DNA of 64,000 nt. Source: an uncultured Lachnospiraceae bacterium. GTDB taxonomy: Bacteria > Bacillota > Clostridia > Lachnospirales > Lachnospiraceae. Location: the NCBI GenBank assembly GCA_910577175.1, contig CAJTLU010000005.1, forward strand, positions 124,001 through 188,000, read 5' to 3'. Position numbers and translations under genes: made by a program. Below the pieces are notes generated by a model, which was given only the letters and a program-made list of their open reading frames with translations, was not told the DNA's origin and searched no databases. Below, in pieces: positions 33,404-41,823 of this stretch (position 1 is its first letter; each line of letters opens with the position of its first letter).

Positions 33404-34531
33404 TTAGTGAGAAATAATCTGCTCTGTTTCCTTATCGAAGATATGTATCTTCGTCAGGTCAAATGCAATACGAATCGTGTCTCCCGGTCTTGCGGTCGTA
33501 CGCGGATTCACTCTTGCAGTAATCGGAATGGTTTCATCTACATCAAAGTACAGGAATACTTCTGCACCAAGCAGCTCGTATACACGCACGGTTGCGTCCA
33601 GACTGCTTTCCTTGGAAGACTCGATGAAAATCTGCTCATCCTTAATATCCTCCGGTCTGATACCAAGAACAACCTTCTTCGGATGCTCTTCGTTGGTGTA
33701 TCCACCGGCAATCAGCTTCTTAGATCTATTTTCGGCAAGTTTAATCGAATGTGTACCAAACTTCAAAAGAACGGCTCCGTTTTCTTCTACCGCATCACAG
33801 GTAATAAAGTTCATCTGCGGGGAACCCATGAAACCGGCAACAAATAAGTTATTCGGTCTGTCATAGAGATTCTGCGGAGTATCTACCTGCTGGATGACAC
33901 CGTCCTTCATAACTACGATTCTCGTACCAAGGGTCATAGCCTCTGTCTGGTCATGGGTAACGTAGATGATGGTGGTCTGCAGCTTCTGATGAAGCTTGGA
34001 AATCTCAATACGCATCTGCACACGGAGCTTTGCGTCCAAGTTGGAGAGCGGCTCATCCATCAGGAATACCTTCGGGTTACGCACAATGGCACGTCCCATG
34101 GCAACACGCTGTCTCTGACCACCGGAGAGAGCCTTCGGCTTACGGTCTAATAAATGCTCGATGTCAAGGATTCTTGCTGCCTCATGAACGAGCTTGTTAA
34201 TCTCTTCCTTCGGGGTCTTTCTTAACTTCAGACCGAATGCCATATTGTCAAATACGGACATGTGCGGATACAGAGCGTAGTTCTGGAATACCATCGCAAT
34301 ATCTCTGTCCTTCGGCTCTACATCGTTCATCAGCTTATTCCCGATATAAAGCTCACCACCAGTAATTTCCTCAAGACCTGCAATCATACGCAGGGTGGTA
34401 GACTTACCACAGCCGGATGGTCCTACAAAAATAATGAATTCCTTATCTTCGATTTCAAGATTGAAGTCCTTAACGGCAACAAACCCGTTCGGATAAGTCT
34501 TGTTGATATTCTTCAACGATAAACTTGCCAT
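33404..34531 (-). CDS. msmX: Sugar ABC transporter ATPase (MsmX/UgpC type)
   Basis: A 375-residue ATPase of the carbohydrate-importer CUT1 class. Walker A GPSGCGKST, signature LSGGQRQR, Walker B VFLMDEPLSNLD and switch VTHD are followed by a C-terminal regulatory OB-fold domain (about 240-375) with VVLGIRPEDI. No sugar permease or binding protein is nearby. Lone MsmX-type ATPases in Firmicutes are known to energise several different sugar importers, which suits this orphan location. The upstream 150 nt contain TATAAT at about 34588 and, further up, a 19-bp motif shared with the ABC export operon. Confidence 0.93.
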   Translation of the reverse strand: MASLSLKNINKTYPNGFVAVKDFNLEIEDKEFIIFVGPSGCGKSTTLRMIAGLEEITGGELYIGNKLMNDVEPKDRDIAMVFQNYALYPHMSVFDNMAFGLKLRKTPKEEINKLVHEAARILDIEHLLDRKPKALSGGQRQRVAMGRAIVRNPKVFLMDEPLSNLDAKLRVQMRIEISKLHQKLQTTIIYVTHDQTEAMTLGTRIVVMKDGVIQQVDTPQNLYDRPNNLFVAGFMGSPQMNFITCDAVEENGAVLLKFGTHSIKLAENRSKKLIAGGYTNEEHPKKVVLGIRPEDIKDEQIFIESSKESSLDATVRVYELLGAEVFLYFDVDETIPITARVNPRTTARPGDTIRIAFDLTKIHIFDKETEQIISH

Positions 34532-34649
34532 TTCTTTTTCCTCCTAAAAGATGATGCGATTGATTCACAACCGTAAAAATAACACATCATTATAATACAC
34601 TATTTTGAAATAAATTACCATATCCCTTTTAACCAAATTGTACTTCCCG

Positions 34650-34668
34650 TTTTTGGTGATTTTGTACA
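34650..34668 (-). promoter_or_regulatory. Shared 19-bp upstream motif, copy 2
   Basis: Identical 19-mer to 8488-8506 (TGTACAAAATCACCAAAAA on the minus strand), located about 120 nt upstream of the msmX-like start codon, essentially the same distance as copy 1 from its gene. Confidence 0.5.
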
Positions 34669-34681
34669 GTCCCTTTTTTCC

Positions 34682-35095
34682 TTACCGGACCCGGTATTCT
34701 CCCATAACCAGCAAAGTACAGGCGGAAAGCGCTTTACAGCCACCTTTTTCCTCCGGTACTATGTAACTGTGATAAAGAAACAGGGAGGTATCCTCTGCAG
34801 TTAAACTGCCTTCGGTCAAATCGACGACTGACTTTCCGGCTGCTGTTGCAGAGCCCCTGAGGAGTATGATTCCGGTTCCTTCACTGCCCGTAAGTACCTC
34901 TCCCTTTTTCAATGAAACTGCCGTATAGCCTCCCTGCCCCGTAAGCCTGCTTTCCAAGTAGCTCAATGTAATCAGCGGGTCCTCCGTACTTCCCGGAGTT
35001 TTTGATGCAGCTCCCGCATAACGCCCTGAAAGAAATGCCGCTGCCAGAAGTATCGCCCCGGCTGCCCCGCATCCGATTTTCTTTGCTGTATTCAT
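34682..35095 (-). CDS. Small secreted protein, partner of the LCP-like gene
   Basis: A 137-residue exported protein: signal segment IGCGAAGAILLAAAFLSG, then a small beta-rich domain with ITLSYLESRLTG, VSLKKGEVLTGSEGTGIILLRGSATA and a C-terminal IVPEEKGGCKALSACTLLVMGEY. I recall comparable clostridial secreted proteins with SYL, GTEIILRxGSA and LIVPRxDGRG motifs, of unknown function; the match is from memory. AAAGGAG precedes the ATG. It lies 22 nt downstream of the 35118-35870 gene, forming a two-gene operon. Confidence 0.65.
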   Translation of the reverse strand: MNTAKKIGCGAAGAILLAAAFLSGRYAGAASKTPGSTEDPLITLSYLESRLTGQGGYTAVSLKKGEVLTGSEGTGIILLRGSATAAGKSVVDLTEGSLTAEDTSLFLYHSYIVPEEKGGCKALSACTLLVMGEYRVR

Positions 35096-35117
35096 GCTTT
35101 CTCCTTTCCAACCGTGC

Positions 35118-35870
35118 CTACTCTTTATTCTCCGTAAACTGTCCCGTCTGGTATGCTTCTACCATTTCCCGGATTCCGCCGGCATCCGGACGGTACTCCT
35201 GTGCCTCTGCCTTACCTGGCAGTCTCCGGTAAATCACACGTTTCACATCCAGATAGCTTTCGAGATAGACAAGCTCTTCTTCCAGGCTGCGGTCAGTCAA
35301 TGCACGCTCTGTTACCTTCTCTATCGTATCCTTTACCGAATCTGTCAATGCAAAACGTATTCCGTCCTTTGTCCGCTCCGTAAGCGCCTCAAAAGCTGCC
35401 TCCTCCAGAATATAGCATGTCTTCGGGCGCACTCCGAGAAAGGAAGCCCCGACTTCCTGTGCCGCCATACAAAGCGTTTCTTCCGAAAAAAAACCGCAAA
35501 GCTCCGAAAGCATGAACAGCTCAGGCAGTTCCGGATTGTGGACGCTCAGAACCTCATATGCCCCGCCGGAAAGCTCTGCCTTTGTATCCACAGGCACCTC
35601 CACGAAAACAAGCGTATCATTCAAAAAATCCGCATACCTCAGAAAAAATGCAGACACTTTGCGTTCTCCGTCCGTTACTGCCAGAACCGACCAGTAAGAA
35701 GACAATGTCTCCGGCAGATGCACCGCGGACGGTTCCTGCTCCTTCGGCGGCTCCTTTGACGGCTCCTGTACAAAAAACACGCTGGAAAGCGCAATATACG
35801 AGCCAAGCCATACCAGACTGAACAAAGAAATATACAAAAAAAGCCTGAGTGCCGAACTTCCCTTTTTCAT
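35118..35870 (-). CDS. Divergent LytR-CpsA-Psr-like membrane protein
   Basis: A 250-residue protein with one N-terminal membrane helix (LFLYISLFSLVWLGSYIALSS) and an outer domain. The spacing of YWSVLAVTDG, SAFFLRYADFLNDTLVFVEVPVDT and the later LSELCGFFSEETL resembles the LCP fold, which transfers wall polymers to peptidoglycan. In functional LCP proteins the second block reads IPRDT with an essential Arg; here it is VPVDT, so polyprenyl-phosphate binding is probably lost or changed. The LCP link is inference from weak similarity. It is co-transcribed with the small secreted protein downstream. Confidence 0.55.
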   Translation of the reverse strand: MKKGSSALRLFLYISLFSLVWLGSYIALSSVFFVQEPSKEPPKEQEPSAVHLPETLSSYWSVLAVTDGERKVSAFFLRYADFLNDTLVFVEVPVDTKAELSGGAYEVLSVHNPELPELFMLSELCGFFSEETLCMAAQEVGASFLGVRPKTCYILEEAAFEALTERTKDGIRFALTDSVKDTIEKVTERALTDRSLEEELVYLESYLDVKRVIYRRLPGKAEAQEYRPDAGGIREMVEAYQTGQFTENKE

Positions 35871-36156
35871 TCTTCTCCTCCTCTTCGTATTCCCGCGCTT
35901 TCGTAATTTACAGGCGCCTTTCTAGCACGTTGGCTGTGCAGCAGTTTGATTTTACATTTGTCCGATGAACCCAGGCTTAGCGCATGCAAAATTGAAAAGA
36001 ACGCTGAACAATACAGAAAACCAAGCATCTTCATCCTTGAGTTTCCGCTTGCTTATTCCCTGCCAGCATTGTATAATACTGTATAATGTAAACAAAAATA
36101 AGCAAATTATTCATAAAGCGCATAGAGCGAAATGTGATACGGAAAACGGAGGAACC

Positions 36157-36918
36157 ATGTTGCAAAAATCTGTACTAATTACCGGCGTTTCACGCGGAAT
36201 CGGCCGCGCCTGCGCCCTTACCTTTGCCCGCGCCGGTTACGCGGTTGCAGGGTGCTGTGAATCACGTGCCGACTTACTTGATTCCCTTGCAGAAGAGCTT
36301 TCTGCCATCGGCACGCCGCACCTTCTCCTTACCGGCGATATCGCAGAGCCTGCCTTTGTTGCAGACTTGCTTTCACAGACCGTTGCAAGGTTTGCACGGC
36401 TGGATGTTTTAATCAATAACGCAGGCATTTCCCATATCGGATTGCTTACAGAAATGACGGATGAACAATGGAGCCGCCTGCTTTCCGTCAATCTCTCTTC
36501 TGCGTTTTACTGCTGCCGTTCTGCAATTCCTTATCTGCTCAAAAACCGTGACCAGAACGGTCTTGCACCGGAAGACGGCTGTGGTACAATTCTCAATGTT
36601 TCTTCTGTCTGGGGATGCTCAGGCGCTTCATGTGAAGCCGCTTACTCCGCTTCCAAAGCCGGTCTGAACGCGCTGACGCAGGCGCTTGCCAAGGAGCTTG
36701 CCCCAAGCCGGATTTCCGTAAATGCGCTCGCCTGCGGAGTAATCGATACCGACATGAACCGCTGCTTTTCCGAGGAGGAACGTGCCTGCCTGCGGGAAGA
36801 AATTCCGGCAGACCGGTTTGCTTCCCCGGAAGAAGCCGCCAAAGCCCTGCTTCTGCTTTCCAAAATGCCAACCTACCTGACCGGTCAGGTCATCCGTTTC
36901 GACGGCGGACTTTTGTAG
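36157..36918 (+). CDS. Short-chain dehydrogenase/reductase (FabG-like)
   Basis: A 253-residue NAD(P)-dependent oxidoreductase. The cofactor motif ITGVSRGIGRACA is at the N-terminus, NNAG is near residue 90 (LINNAGISHIG), the catalytic Ser lies in LNVSSVWG and the YxxxK pair in YSASKAGLNAL; PADRFASPEEAA and the C-terminal LTGQVIRFDGG are typical of FabG-like enzymes. The start at 36157 has GGAGG 4 nt upstream; the frame to 35965 is an artefact. It is not in a fatty acid operon, so the substrate is open. The region before it (35871-36156) has a sequence similar to part of the dispersed repeat near 35957. Confidence 0.88.
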   Translation: MLQKSVLITGVSRGIGRACALTFARAGYAVAGCCESRADLLDSLAEELSAIGTPHLLLTGDIAEPAFVADLLSQTVARFARLDVLINNAGISHIGLLTEMTDEQWSRLLSVNLSSAFYCCRSAIPYLLKNRDQNGLAPEDGCGTILNVSSVWGCSGASCEAAYSASKAGLNALTQALAKELAPSRISVNALACGVIDTDMNRCFSEEERACLREEIPADRFASPEEAAKALLLLSKMPTYLTGQVIRFDGGLL

Positions 36919-36938
36919 CAGTTATAAGAGAATAAAAC

Positions 36939-36992
36939 GGACATCGCTTGACCAGCTTCACGCCTTTCATAAAATCCGGTCAAAGGATGTCC
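36939..36992. terminator. Bidirectional hairpin between convergent genes
   Basis: Interrupted stem GGACATC-TTGACC / GGTCAA-GATGTCC with a 24-nt loop, between the SDR gene (ends 36918) and the GGDEF gene (ends 37017 on the other strand). Confidence 0.5.
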
Positions 36993-37016
36993 ATATTGAT
37001 TTCTGTCACTTCCCGC

Positions 37017-38912
37017 TTAATTGTTTCTGACTGTCTTTCTCTGCCTCTTGTCTTCGTACATATACTCGTCTCCCCGTTCCATTGCACGGACCAGAGAAAC
37101 CTTCGCAGGATCCTTGACCTCATATACACCGCAGCTTACCTCCGCAATATACGGCTGTGCGCTCCGTTCATTGATTTTCTTCAATTCCTCACGCAGCCGC
37201 ATAATAAAGTCACTGCCTTCGCCCGGCTTTTCAATCCGTTTCACAACAGAAAACTCATCACCGCCGGTTCTTGCATAGGCGGTCGCTTCATTTGACACTG
37301 CTTCAAGCGCGGACGCCACACGGCAAAGCGTATCATCTCCTGCCAGATGCCCGTAGGCATCGTTAATCTTTTTCAAATTGTCCAGGTCAATGCTGATTAC
37401 GGCTACCCGCTGGCGCAGATGCGCTGCGTCGCCATATATAATCCGGGCCTGCTCCTCAAAGCCGCGGCGGTTCATAATGCCGGTCAGGGCATCCTCCTTA
37501 TAGAGTCTCTTAATGTCTGCCATCGCATTCAGGCTCCGGTGCAGACGGTAATTTTCCAGCGCAACTGCAAAGTTCATCAGCCATGGCCTTACAAAATCGT
37601 TGTAATGCCCATAATTCTCATAGGCAAACGCAACATAGCCAAGATTATGATTTTTATAGTGTAACGGTGCAAAATAAAAGCTTCCTGTTTCTATTTCACT
37701 GCGCTCCTCTGCCGGGATCAGCTCGCTGCGGTCAAACTTCTTCTCTGTCAGACGCACCGTGCCCCTCTGGGTCTCCACAGAACGCAGGATAACCTTCTCC
37801 GTATAGCTCGTCCGGGTACTTCCGACATTCTGGTCCTCCTCCGACAGCGCCTCTTCCTCATTACAGAAGCACACCCATACCTTTTTCGCATTATTATAGC
37901 GATTATAATCATGTACTGTTGTAAACAGTACCTCCTCCTCGGTAATCCCCTCCAGGTCCGCATTCATAAAAATAATCTGGTTCATAAACGCTTCACACTG
38001 CTCCAGCTGTTTCGCCAGCTTCGTCCACTCATTCTTAATCTTGTGGCGCTTACAGCCACAGCTGCCGCGGTACTTTTCCACCACATGGACATACTGGTTC
38101 ATCTCCGGGTGCTCCCCGCGGTCAATCTCATCAATCAGGTCTACCGCACGGGTTGCCATATCCTCAAACGGCACACTCACGCTCGTAAGCGGAGGCGTAA
38201 ACTGCTGTGCCTCCAGCAAATCATCAAAGCCCGATACGCAGATGTCCTCCGGCACACGGATTCCTCTTTCCTCTAATTCCGTGCAGATGGAAATTGCCAT
38301 ATAATCATTGGAACAAATAATGGCATCCGGATAGGAGCCGCCCCTGCTGGAAAGAAAATGGTCAACTGCTTCTTTTCCCTTGTTTTTCCAGTAATCCCCG
38401 TAAAATACCATATCGTCCGTTACTTCGATGCCATATTCTCCCATCACCCGCTTATAGCACTCAAAACGCTTTTGCGCGTCCTCCATCCCCATTTTCCCTG
38501 TCATAAAGCAGATATCACGAAAATTATGTATCTCAACAAAATGACGGATTATACGCTCCATAGAGACTGACTCGTCCACAAGTACATTATAAAAGCCCTC
38601 AACCCGTGCTCTGATGCAGACAACCGGACATGACGCCTCCTTTAAGCGACTGTACAGTTCCTTCGAGCCGCTCGGAATATACAACGTATCCGACAGTACA
38701 ATAATTCCGTCCAGCTTAGAATAGTCCGGAAGTGAAAGAATCCTGCTCTCTCCTTCGGCATACAGCACATTGTCACCATAAGAGCTGAACATGGTAAAAA
38801 AATATGCATCATACCCGTACTCTTCTGCCTTTGCGCTAATCGTCCTGCAAATTCTGCTCGAAAAGTCCTGCTGTACATCCCCGACAAAAACACCGATTTT
38901 TTTCCTTCTCAT
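37017..38912 (-). CDS. LacI/RbsB-like sensor diguanylate cyclase
   Basis: A 631-residue protein with no signal peptide, so cytosolic. Residues 1-275 are a periplasmic-binding-protein-like (LacI-type) sensor without a DNA-binding domain (KKIGVFVGDVQQDFSSRI ... AIICSNDYMAISICTELEERG ... ICVSGFDD). A Cys motif YRGSCGCKRHK follows, then a GAF-like region (about 300-450) and a C-terminal GGDEF domain (about 465-631) with KEDALTGIMNRRGFE and an intact active site RTGGDEFSV. It should make c-di-GMP in response to a small ligand, perhaps a sugar. Its start overlaps the HPt gene stop (ATGA), so the two are translationally coupled. Confidence 0.88.
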   Translation of the reverse strand: MRRKKIGVFVGDVQQDFSSRICRTISAKAEEYGYDAYFFTMFSSYGDNVLYAEGESRILSLPDYSKLDGIIVLSDTLYIPSGSKELYSRLKEASCPVVCIRARVEGFYNVLVDESVSMERIIRHFVEIHNFRDICFMTGKMGMEDAQKRFECYKRVMGEYGIEVTDDMVFYGDYWKNKGKEAVDHFLSSRGGSYPDAIICSNDYMAISICTELEERGIRVPEDICVSGFDDLLEAQQFTPPLTSVSVPFEDMATRAVDLIDEIDRGEHPEMNQYVHVVEKYRGSCGCKRHKIKNEWTKLAKQLEQCEAFMNQIIFMNADLEGITEEEVLFTTVHDYNRYNNAKKVWVCFCNEEEALSEEDQNVGSTRTSYTEKVILRSVETQRGTVRLTEKKFDRSELIPAEERSEIETGSFYFAPLHYKNHNLGYVAFAYENYGHYNDFVRPWLMNFAVALENYRLHRSLNAMADIKRLYKEDALTGIMNRRGFEEQARIIYGDAAHLRQRVAVISIDLDNLKKINDAYGHLAGDDTLCRVASALEAVSNEATAYARTGGDEFSVVKRIEKPGEGSDFIMRLREELKKINERSAQPYIAEVSCGVYEVKDPAKVSLVRAMERGDEYMYEDKRQRKTVRNN

Positions 38913-39265
38913 TTGACTTCCTTAATCCTTTCTATAATCTGCAGATATTCCTCGCGCAAACTTTCATACCGGTAACGAAGCTGCCGCGTGTCCTTTCTTT
39001 CTATCATCAGCAGTACATCTGCTGCCTTCTCCGATGCTCTTTCGAAACCAAAATTAGCCAGATTCCCCTTTAAACGGTGTACAAATACCAAGAATGCAGA
39101 AAAATCATTGTCCTCTAATGCCTTATCCATTTTCTCTATGATTTCTTCTTTCGGGAAAAGCATCACGCACTCCTCCCAGAAATCCAGACGGCCCGCCATC
39201 CGCTCTGACAGCTTCTTCTCGTCACCAAGATATGGCCGCATCCTGGCGTACAATGTATCCTCCAT
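38909..39265 (-). CDS. Histidine phosphotransfer (HPt) domain protein
   Basis: A 118-residue stand-alone HPt protein: a four-helix bundle with the phosphorylatable His in FVHRLKGNLANFGFE (about residue 64) and the usual small residues around it. HPt proteins shuttle phosphate between hybrid kinases and response regulators. Neither is in the window, but the gene overlaps the GGDEF gene by 4 nt, so it probably acts in the same signalling unit. The ATG at 39265 has GGAGG 5 nt upstream; a GTG at 39271 is less likely. Confidence 0.88.
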   Translation of the reverse strand: MEDTLYARMRPYLGDEKKLSERMAGRLDFWEECVMLFPKEEIIEKMDKALEDNDFSAFLVFVHRLKGNLANFGFERASEKAADVLLMIERKDTRQLRYRYESLREEYLQIIERIKEVK

Positions 39266-39411
39266 AAGCACCTCCGGCCCCTCTTCCTTACAGTATACTC
39301 CTTTTTTCCGGGCTTGTCTATAAGCCGCCTCACTTTTTTACACTTTTCGCTATCAAACCTGGCGCCATAGCATATGCTGTTGGTACAATATCCAAAAAAG
39401 AGACGCCGTTT

Positions 39412-40425
39412 ATGATTCCTGTCATCGACCTGCACTGCGATACCCTGTCAAAGCTGTCCGCCTCCCCTGCAGCCTTCCGCCTGCCGCCCGAAGCAGCAGA
39501 CTCTCATGTGTTTCTTTCCGGGCTCCTCTCCTCTGGCGCCTTGCTCCAGTGCTTTGCCGTCTTTACCGATTTGTACGAGCTGGGGAAAGAAACACCGCTT
39601 TCCCATGTGCAGAAGCAGATTTCATGTTTCCGCAGTTTCTTAACTGAATCACCGGACGCGCTGGCTCCTGTTCTTACTTATTCCGATATTCTGACAAATA
39701 GAAAGCAGGGCCGGATTTCTGCCCTGCTCAGTCTGGAAGAAAGCTGCCTGTCTGAAGACAGCCTTTCTCTGCTTCCTATGCTTTATTCCATGGGAGTCCG
39801 CATGACGACGCTGACCTGGAACTATCCGAACCTGCTGGGGCACCCTGCCTCCTGCCTTACGCCGCCACCAGAAAAAGCCTCCTCCTGCCCGCCCTTTCTC
39901 TCCGGCATAAAAGCCCGTCACGACGGACTGACCCCGCTTGGTTTTGATTTTATTGAAGAGGCGGAACGACTCGGCATTCTGATTGACGTCTCCCACCTGT
40001 CTGACACCGGATTTTATCATGTTGCCGCACACAGTAAAAAGCCATTCCTTGCCAGCCATTCCAACGCACGGAGCATCTGCGACGTCCCTCGGAACCTCTC
40101 CGACGATATGCTCCGCGTGCTGGCAGAGCACGGCGGGATTGCAGGGCTGAACCTCTGTGAGCATTTCCTTGTCCAAAGCCCGTCCTCTCCTGAAGAACTG
40201 CTAGACGCGCTTGTCCTCCATGCAAAGCATATTGTTTCCGTTGCAGGCATCGACACCATTGCCCTCGGAACCGACTTCGACGGGATTCCGACAAACGCTG
40301 CAATTCCGGATGTCACCCATCTTCCTAAGCTTGAAAGGGCACTGCGTGCCGCAGGCTTTTCCTCCGGTGAACTGGATAAATTGTTTTACCGGAATGCGCT
40401 GCGCGTATTGGAAGAATGCCTTTAG
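39412..40425 (+). CDS. Membrane dipeptidase family enzyme (M19)
   Basis: A 337-residue zinc dipeptidase of the renal-dipeptidase/amidohydrolase type. Metal ligands are visible in VIDLHCDTLSKL (HxD), the bridging Glu in LSLEESC, and the later His residues in DVSHLSDTGFYHVA and FLASHSNARSICD; TIALGTDFDGI completes the site. The length is typical. It has no signal peptide, so it is probably cytosolic, cleaving dipeptides including those with D-residues. The upstream ribosome binding site is weak. It is monocistronic. Confidence 0.9.
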   Translation: MIPVIDLHCDTLSKLSASPAAFRLPPEAADSHVFLSGLLSSGALLQCFAVFTDLYELGKETPLSHVQKQISCFRSFLTESPDALAPVLTYSDILTNRKQGRISALLSLEESCLSEDSLSLLPMLYSMGVRMTTLTWNYPNLLGHPASCLTPPPEKASSCPPFLSGIKARHDGLTPLGFDFIEEAERLGILIDVSHLSDTGFYHVAAHSKKPFLASHSNARSICDVPRNLSDDMLRVLAEHGGIAGLNLCEHFLVQSPSSPEELLDALVLHAKHIVSVAGIDTIALGTDFDGIPTNAAIPDVTHLPKLERALRAAGFSSGELDKLFYRNALRVLEECL

Positions 40426-40543
40426 CGAAAGGCGCTTGCTCCCTGAAATCAAAAAATTCTTTGAACGTCTGAAAGGGCAGAATGAATTTGAAGCATGGAA
40501 AGCACAGAGGGCTAAAGAAACAAAGAAGAAAAGAAGCGTATAA
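40426..40543 (+). pseudogene. Possible C-terminal gene remnant after the dipeptidase
   Basis: An open stretch without a start codon reads as a plausible protein end (LLPEIKKFFERLKGQNEF, then EAWKAQRAKETKKKRSV and a stop). It could be the surviving tail of a deleted gene, or chance. Confidence 0.25.
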
Positions 40544-40601
40544 CAAAAAGGGCTGTATCACGCACGATACCGCCGCTTTGCTTTTCGCACTCAAGATATA
40601 C

Positions 40602-40644
40602 GAAAAAATCCGAAGCTGTCTCCAATTGGAAACGGCTTCGGATT
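40602..40644 (-). terminator. Terminator of the tRNA-Leu pair
   Basis: On the minus strand AATCCGAAGC ... GCTTCGGATT forms a 10-bp stem with an 18-nt loop and runs into a T-tract, 13 nt after the last tRNA. Confidence 0.85.
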
Positions 40645-40656
40645 ATCATTATCTAC

Positions 40657-40739
40657 TGCGGAAAAAGGGACTTGAACCCTCACGGTCGGGGACCACATGA
40701 TCCTTAGTCATGCCTGTCTGCCAATTCCAGCATTTCCGC
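40657..40739 (-). tRNA. tRNA-Leu (anticodon AAG)
   Basis: An 83-nt class II tRNA. Acceptor GCGGAAA/TTTCCGC with discriminator A; D-arm CTG/CAG with GG in the loop; anticodon stem CATGA/TCATG with loop CTAAGGA, giving AAG; long variable arm GGTC-CCC-GACC; T-arm GAGGG-TTCAAGT-CCCTT. CCA is not encoded. The A at position 34 is unusual for bacterial tRNA-Leu, which normally uses GAG for CUU/CUC codons; deamination to inosine would be expected. Confidence 0.92.
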
Positions 40740-40776
40740 ATATATTGCGCACCTCCGGATACTTCCGGCGGTACGA

Positions 40777-40860
40777 TGCAGTTGAGGGGACTTGAACCCC
40801 TACCCACGTAAGTGGACATGAACCTGAATCATGCGCGTATGCCAATTCCGCCACAACTGC
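40777..40860 (-). tRNA. tRNA-Leu (anticodon CAG)
   Basis: An 84-nt class II tRNA. Acceptor GCAGTTG/CAACTGC with discriminator A; D-arm GCG/CGC; anticodon stem CATGA/TCATG with loop TTCAGGT, giving CAG (reads CUG); long variable arm (TCCAC...GTGGG); T-arm GGGG-TTCAAGT-CCCC. CCA is not encoded. It is the first of two tandem leucine tRNAs, 37 nt apart. Confidence 0.95.
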
Positions 40861-40873
40861 GAACTGCCCTATT

Positions 40874-40902
40874 ATATTACCACCCTTTTCTGAAATTGTC
40901 AA
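40874..40902 (-). promoter_or_regulatory. Promoter of the tRNA-Leu pair
   Basis: TTGACA on the minus strand (complement of 40897-40902) with TAATAT 17 nt downstream (complement of 40874-40879); an overlapping TATAAT sits at 20-nt spacing. It abuts the stop codon of the Crp/Fnr gene. Confidence 0.7.
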
Positions 40903-41676
40903 CTATAAATTTTCCTGAATTTCTGTTTTTTGAAAAGGCTCCTGATATACGGTATATTGCTTCCCCTCACAATGCAGGATTCCTTCTTTTTGCATATGGG
41001 AAAGCTCCCGCATCAGTGCGCTCCGGTTGACACATAAAAACTCCGCAAACCCTGTCTTGTTAAACGGCAGCTCCACCGTATATGTCCTCTTATCGGGCAG
41101 GATACTTTCCTTCTGCTCTCCAAGGAGCCGCAGACAGGTCAGAATCCGTTTCCGTAAAAGCGGGGTGGAAAGAATTTCTACCTTGGCCAGCATCCGCCTG
41201 GTTTTTACTGCCAGAAGTCCCGTAAGGTTTTCGATAAACTTCAGATGGCAGTCGCAAATATGCCGGCCGATTTCCTGTGTCCCCTGCTCTCTTACATCTG
41301 AAAACAGACAGTCTGTCAGTTCCCGTCCTTCCCAAAGGGTGCGGTACTGAAACCAGACAACCTCGCATTCTGTGAGCGCCCGGTAATTCACTGTACTGTA
41401 ATGAAGCTGTTGACCGATGAACATATCCCCGAACAGTTCCCCCGGCTGCAGCTTAATAAAAAAGCATCCCTCCCCGAACACGTCCTCCTTTTCCATCAGA
41501 ATTTCCCCGCTTAAGATAATTCCAATCTGCCGTACTGCATCTCCCTCCATCAATATATATTCATTCCTGCGGTAACGGCGCGTAATGAAATGAAAGCACT
41601 TCCGGATACGCTCTGTCTCCTCACAGGTCAGCCCGGAAAACAGGGCATGCTCTTTCAACTTTTGTGCCATCTGCAT
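40903..41676 (-). CDS. Crp/Fnr-family transcription regulator
   Basis: A regulator of about 257 residues. The N-terminal cyclic-nucleotide-binding-like domain (about 15-130) has FHFITRRYRRNEYILMEGD and LQPGELFGDMFIG but lacks the Arg-Ser pair needed for cAMP. A dimer helix follows, then a C-terminal winged helix (about 195-250) with FNKTGFAEFLCVNRSALMRELSHM. It has no FNR-type cysteine cluster (single Cys residues only), so the effector is unknown. Several ATGs (41679, 41676, 41670) follow AGGAGG closely; 41676 is a compromise. It is divergent from the CPA2 antiporter and shares with it a palindromic site, implying control of both. Confidence 0.85.
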   Translation of the reverse strand: MQMAQKLKEHALFSGLTCEETERIRKCFHFITRRYRRNEYILMEGDAVRQIGIILSGEILMEKEDVFGEGCFFIKLQPGELFGDMFIGQQLHYSTVNYRALTECEVVWFQYRTLWEGRELTDCLFSDVREQGTQEIGRHICDCHLKFIENLTGLLAVKTRRMLAKVEILSTPLLRKRILTCLRLLGEQKESILPDKRTYTVELPFNKTGFAEFLCVNRSALMRELSHMQKEGILHCEGKQYTVYQEPFQKTEIQENL

Positions 41677-41737
41677 CATGCCTCCTAATTTTGCACAAAT
41701 CTACACTTTTTTTCCCTCTTATATTCTACACTTTTTT

Positions 41738-41778
41738 GTTGCTTTTGCAACACTTTTCCTCTTTCCAGGTGTTATAAT
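41738..41778 (+). promoter_or_regulatory. Candidate Crp/Fnr site and antiporter promoter
   Basis: The palindrome GTTGC-TTTT-GCAAC (41738-41751) is centred about 40 nt upstream of the start site predicted from TATAAT (41773-41778), the class II activator position. No good -35 box is present for the antiporter, as expected for an activated promoter. On the minus strand TTGCAA inside the same palindrome has TAGAAT 16 nt downstream, so binding there would also affect the regulator gene. Confidence 0.5.
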
Positions 41779-41823
41779 CATTTTCAATATCACCGACAAA
41801 AAGAAACGAGGAACTAACCTATT

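Noticed and set aside
33254..33866. Plus-strand ORFs opposite the msmX-like gene
   Set aside because: They are antisense shadows of an unmistakable ABC ATPase and have no translation signals.
35965..36156. 64-residue N-terminal extension of the SDR oxidoreductase
   Set aside because: The extension is not protein-like and the strong GGAGG site and Rossmann start are at 36157.
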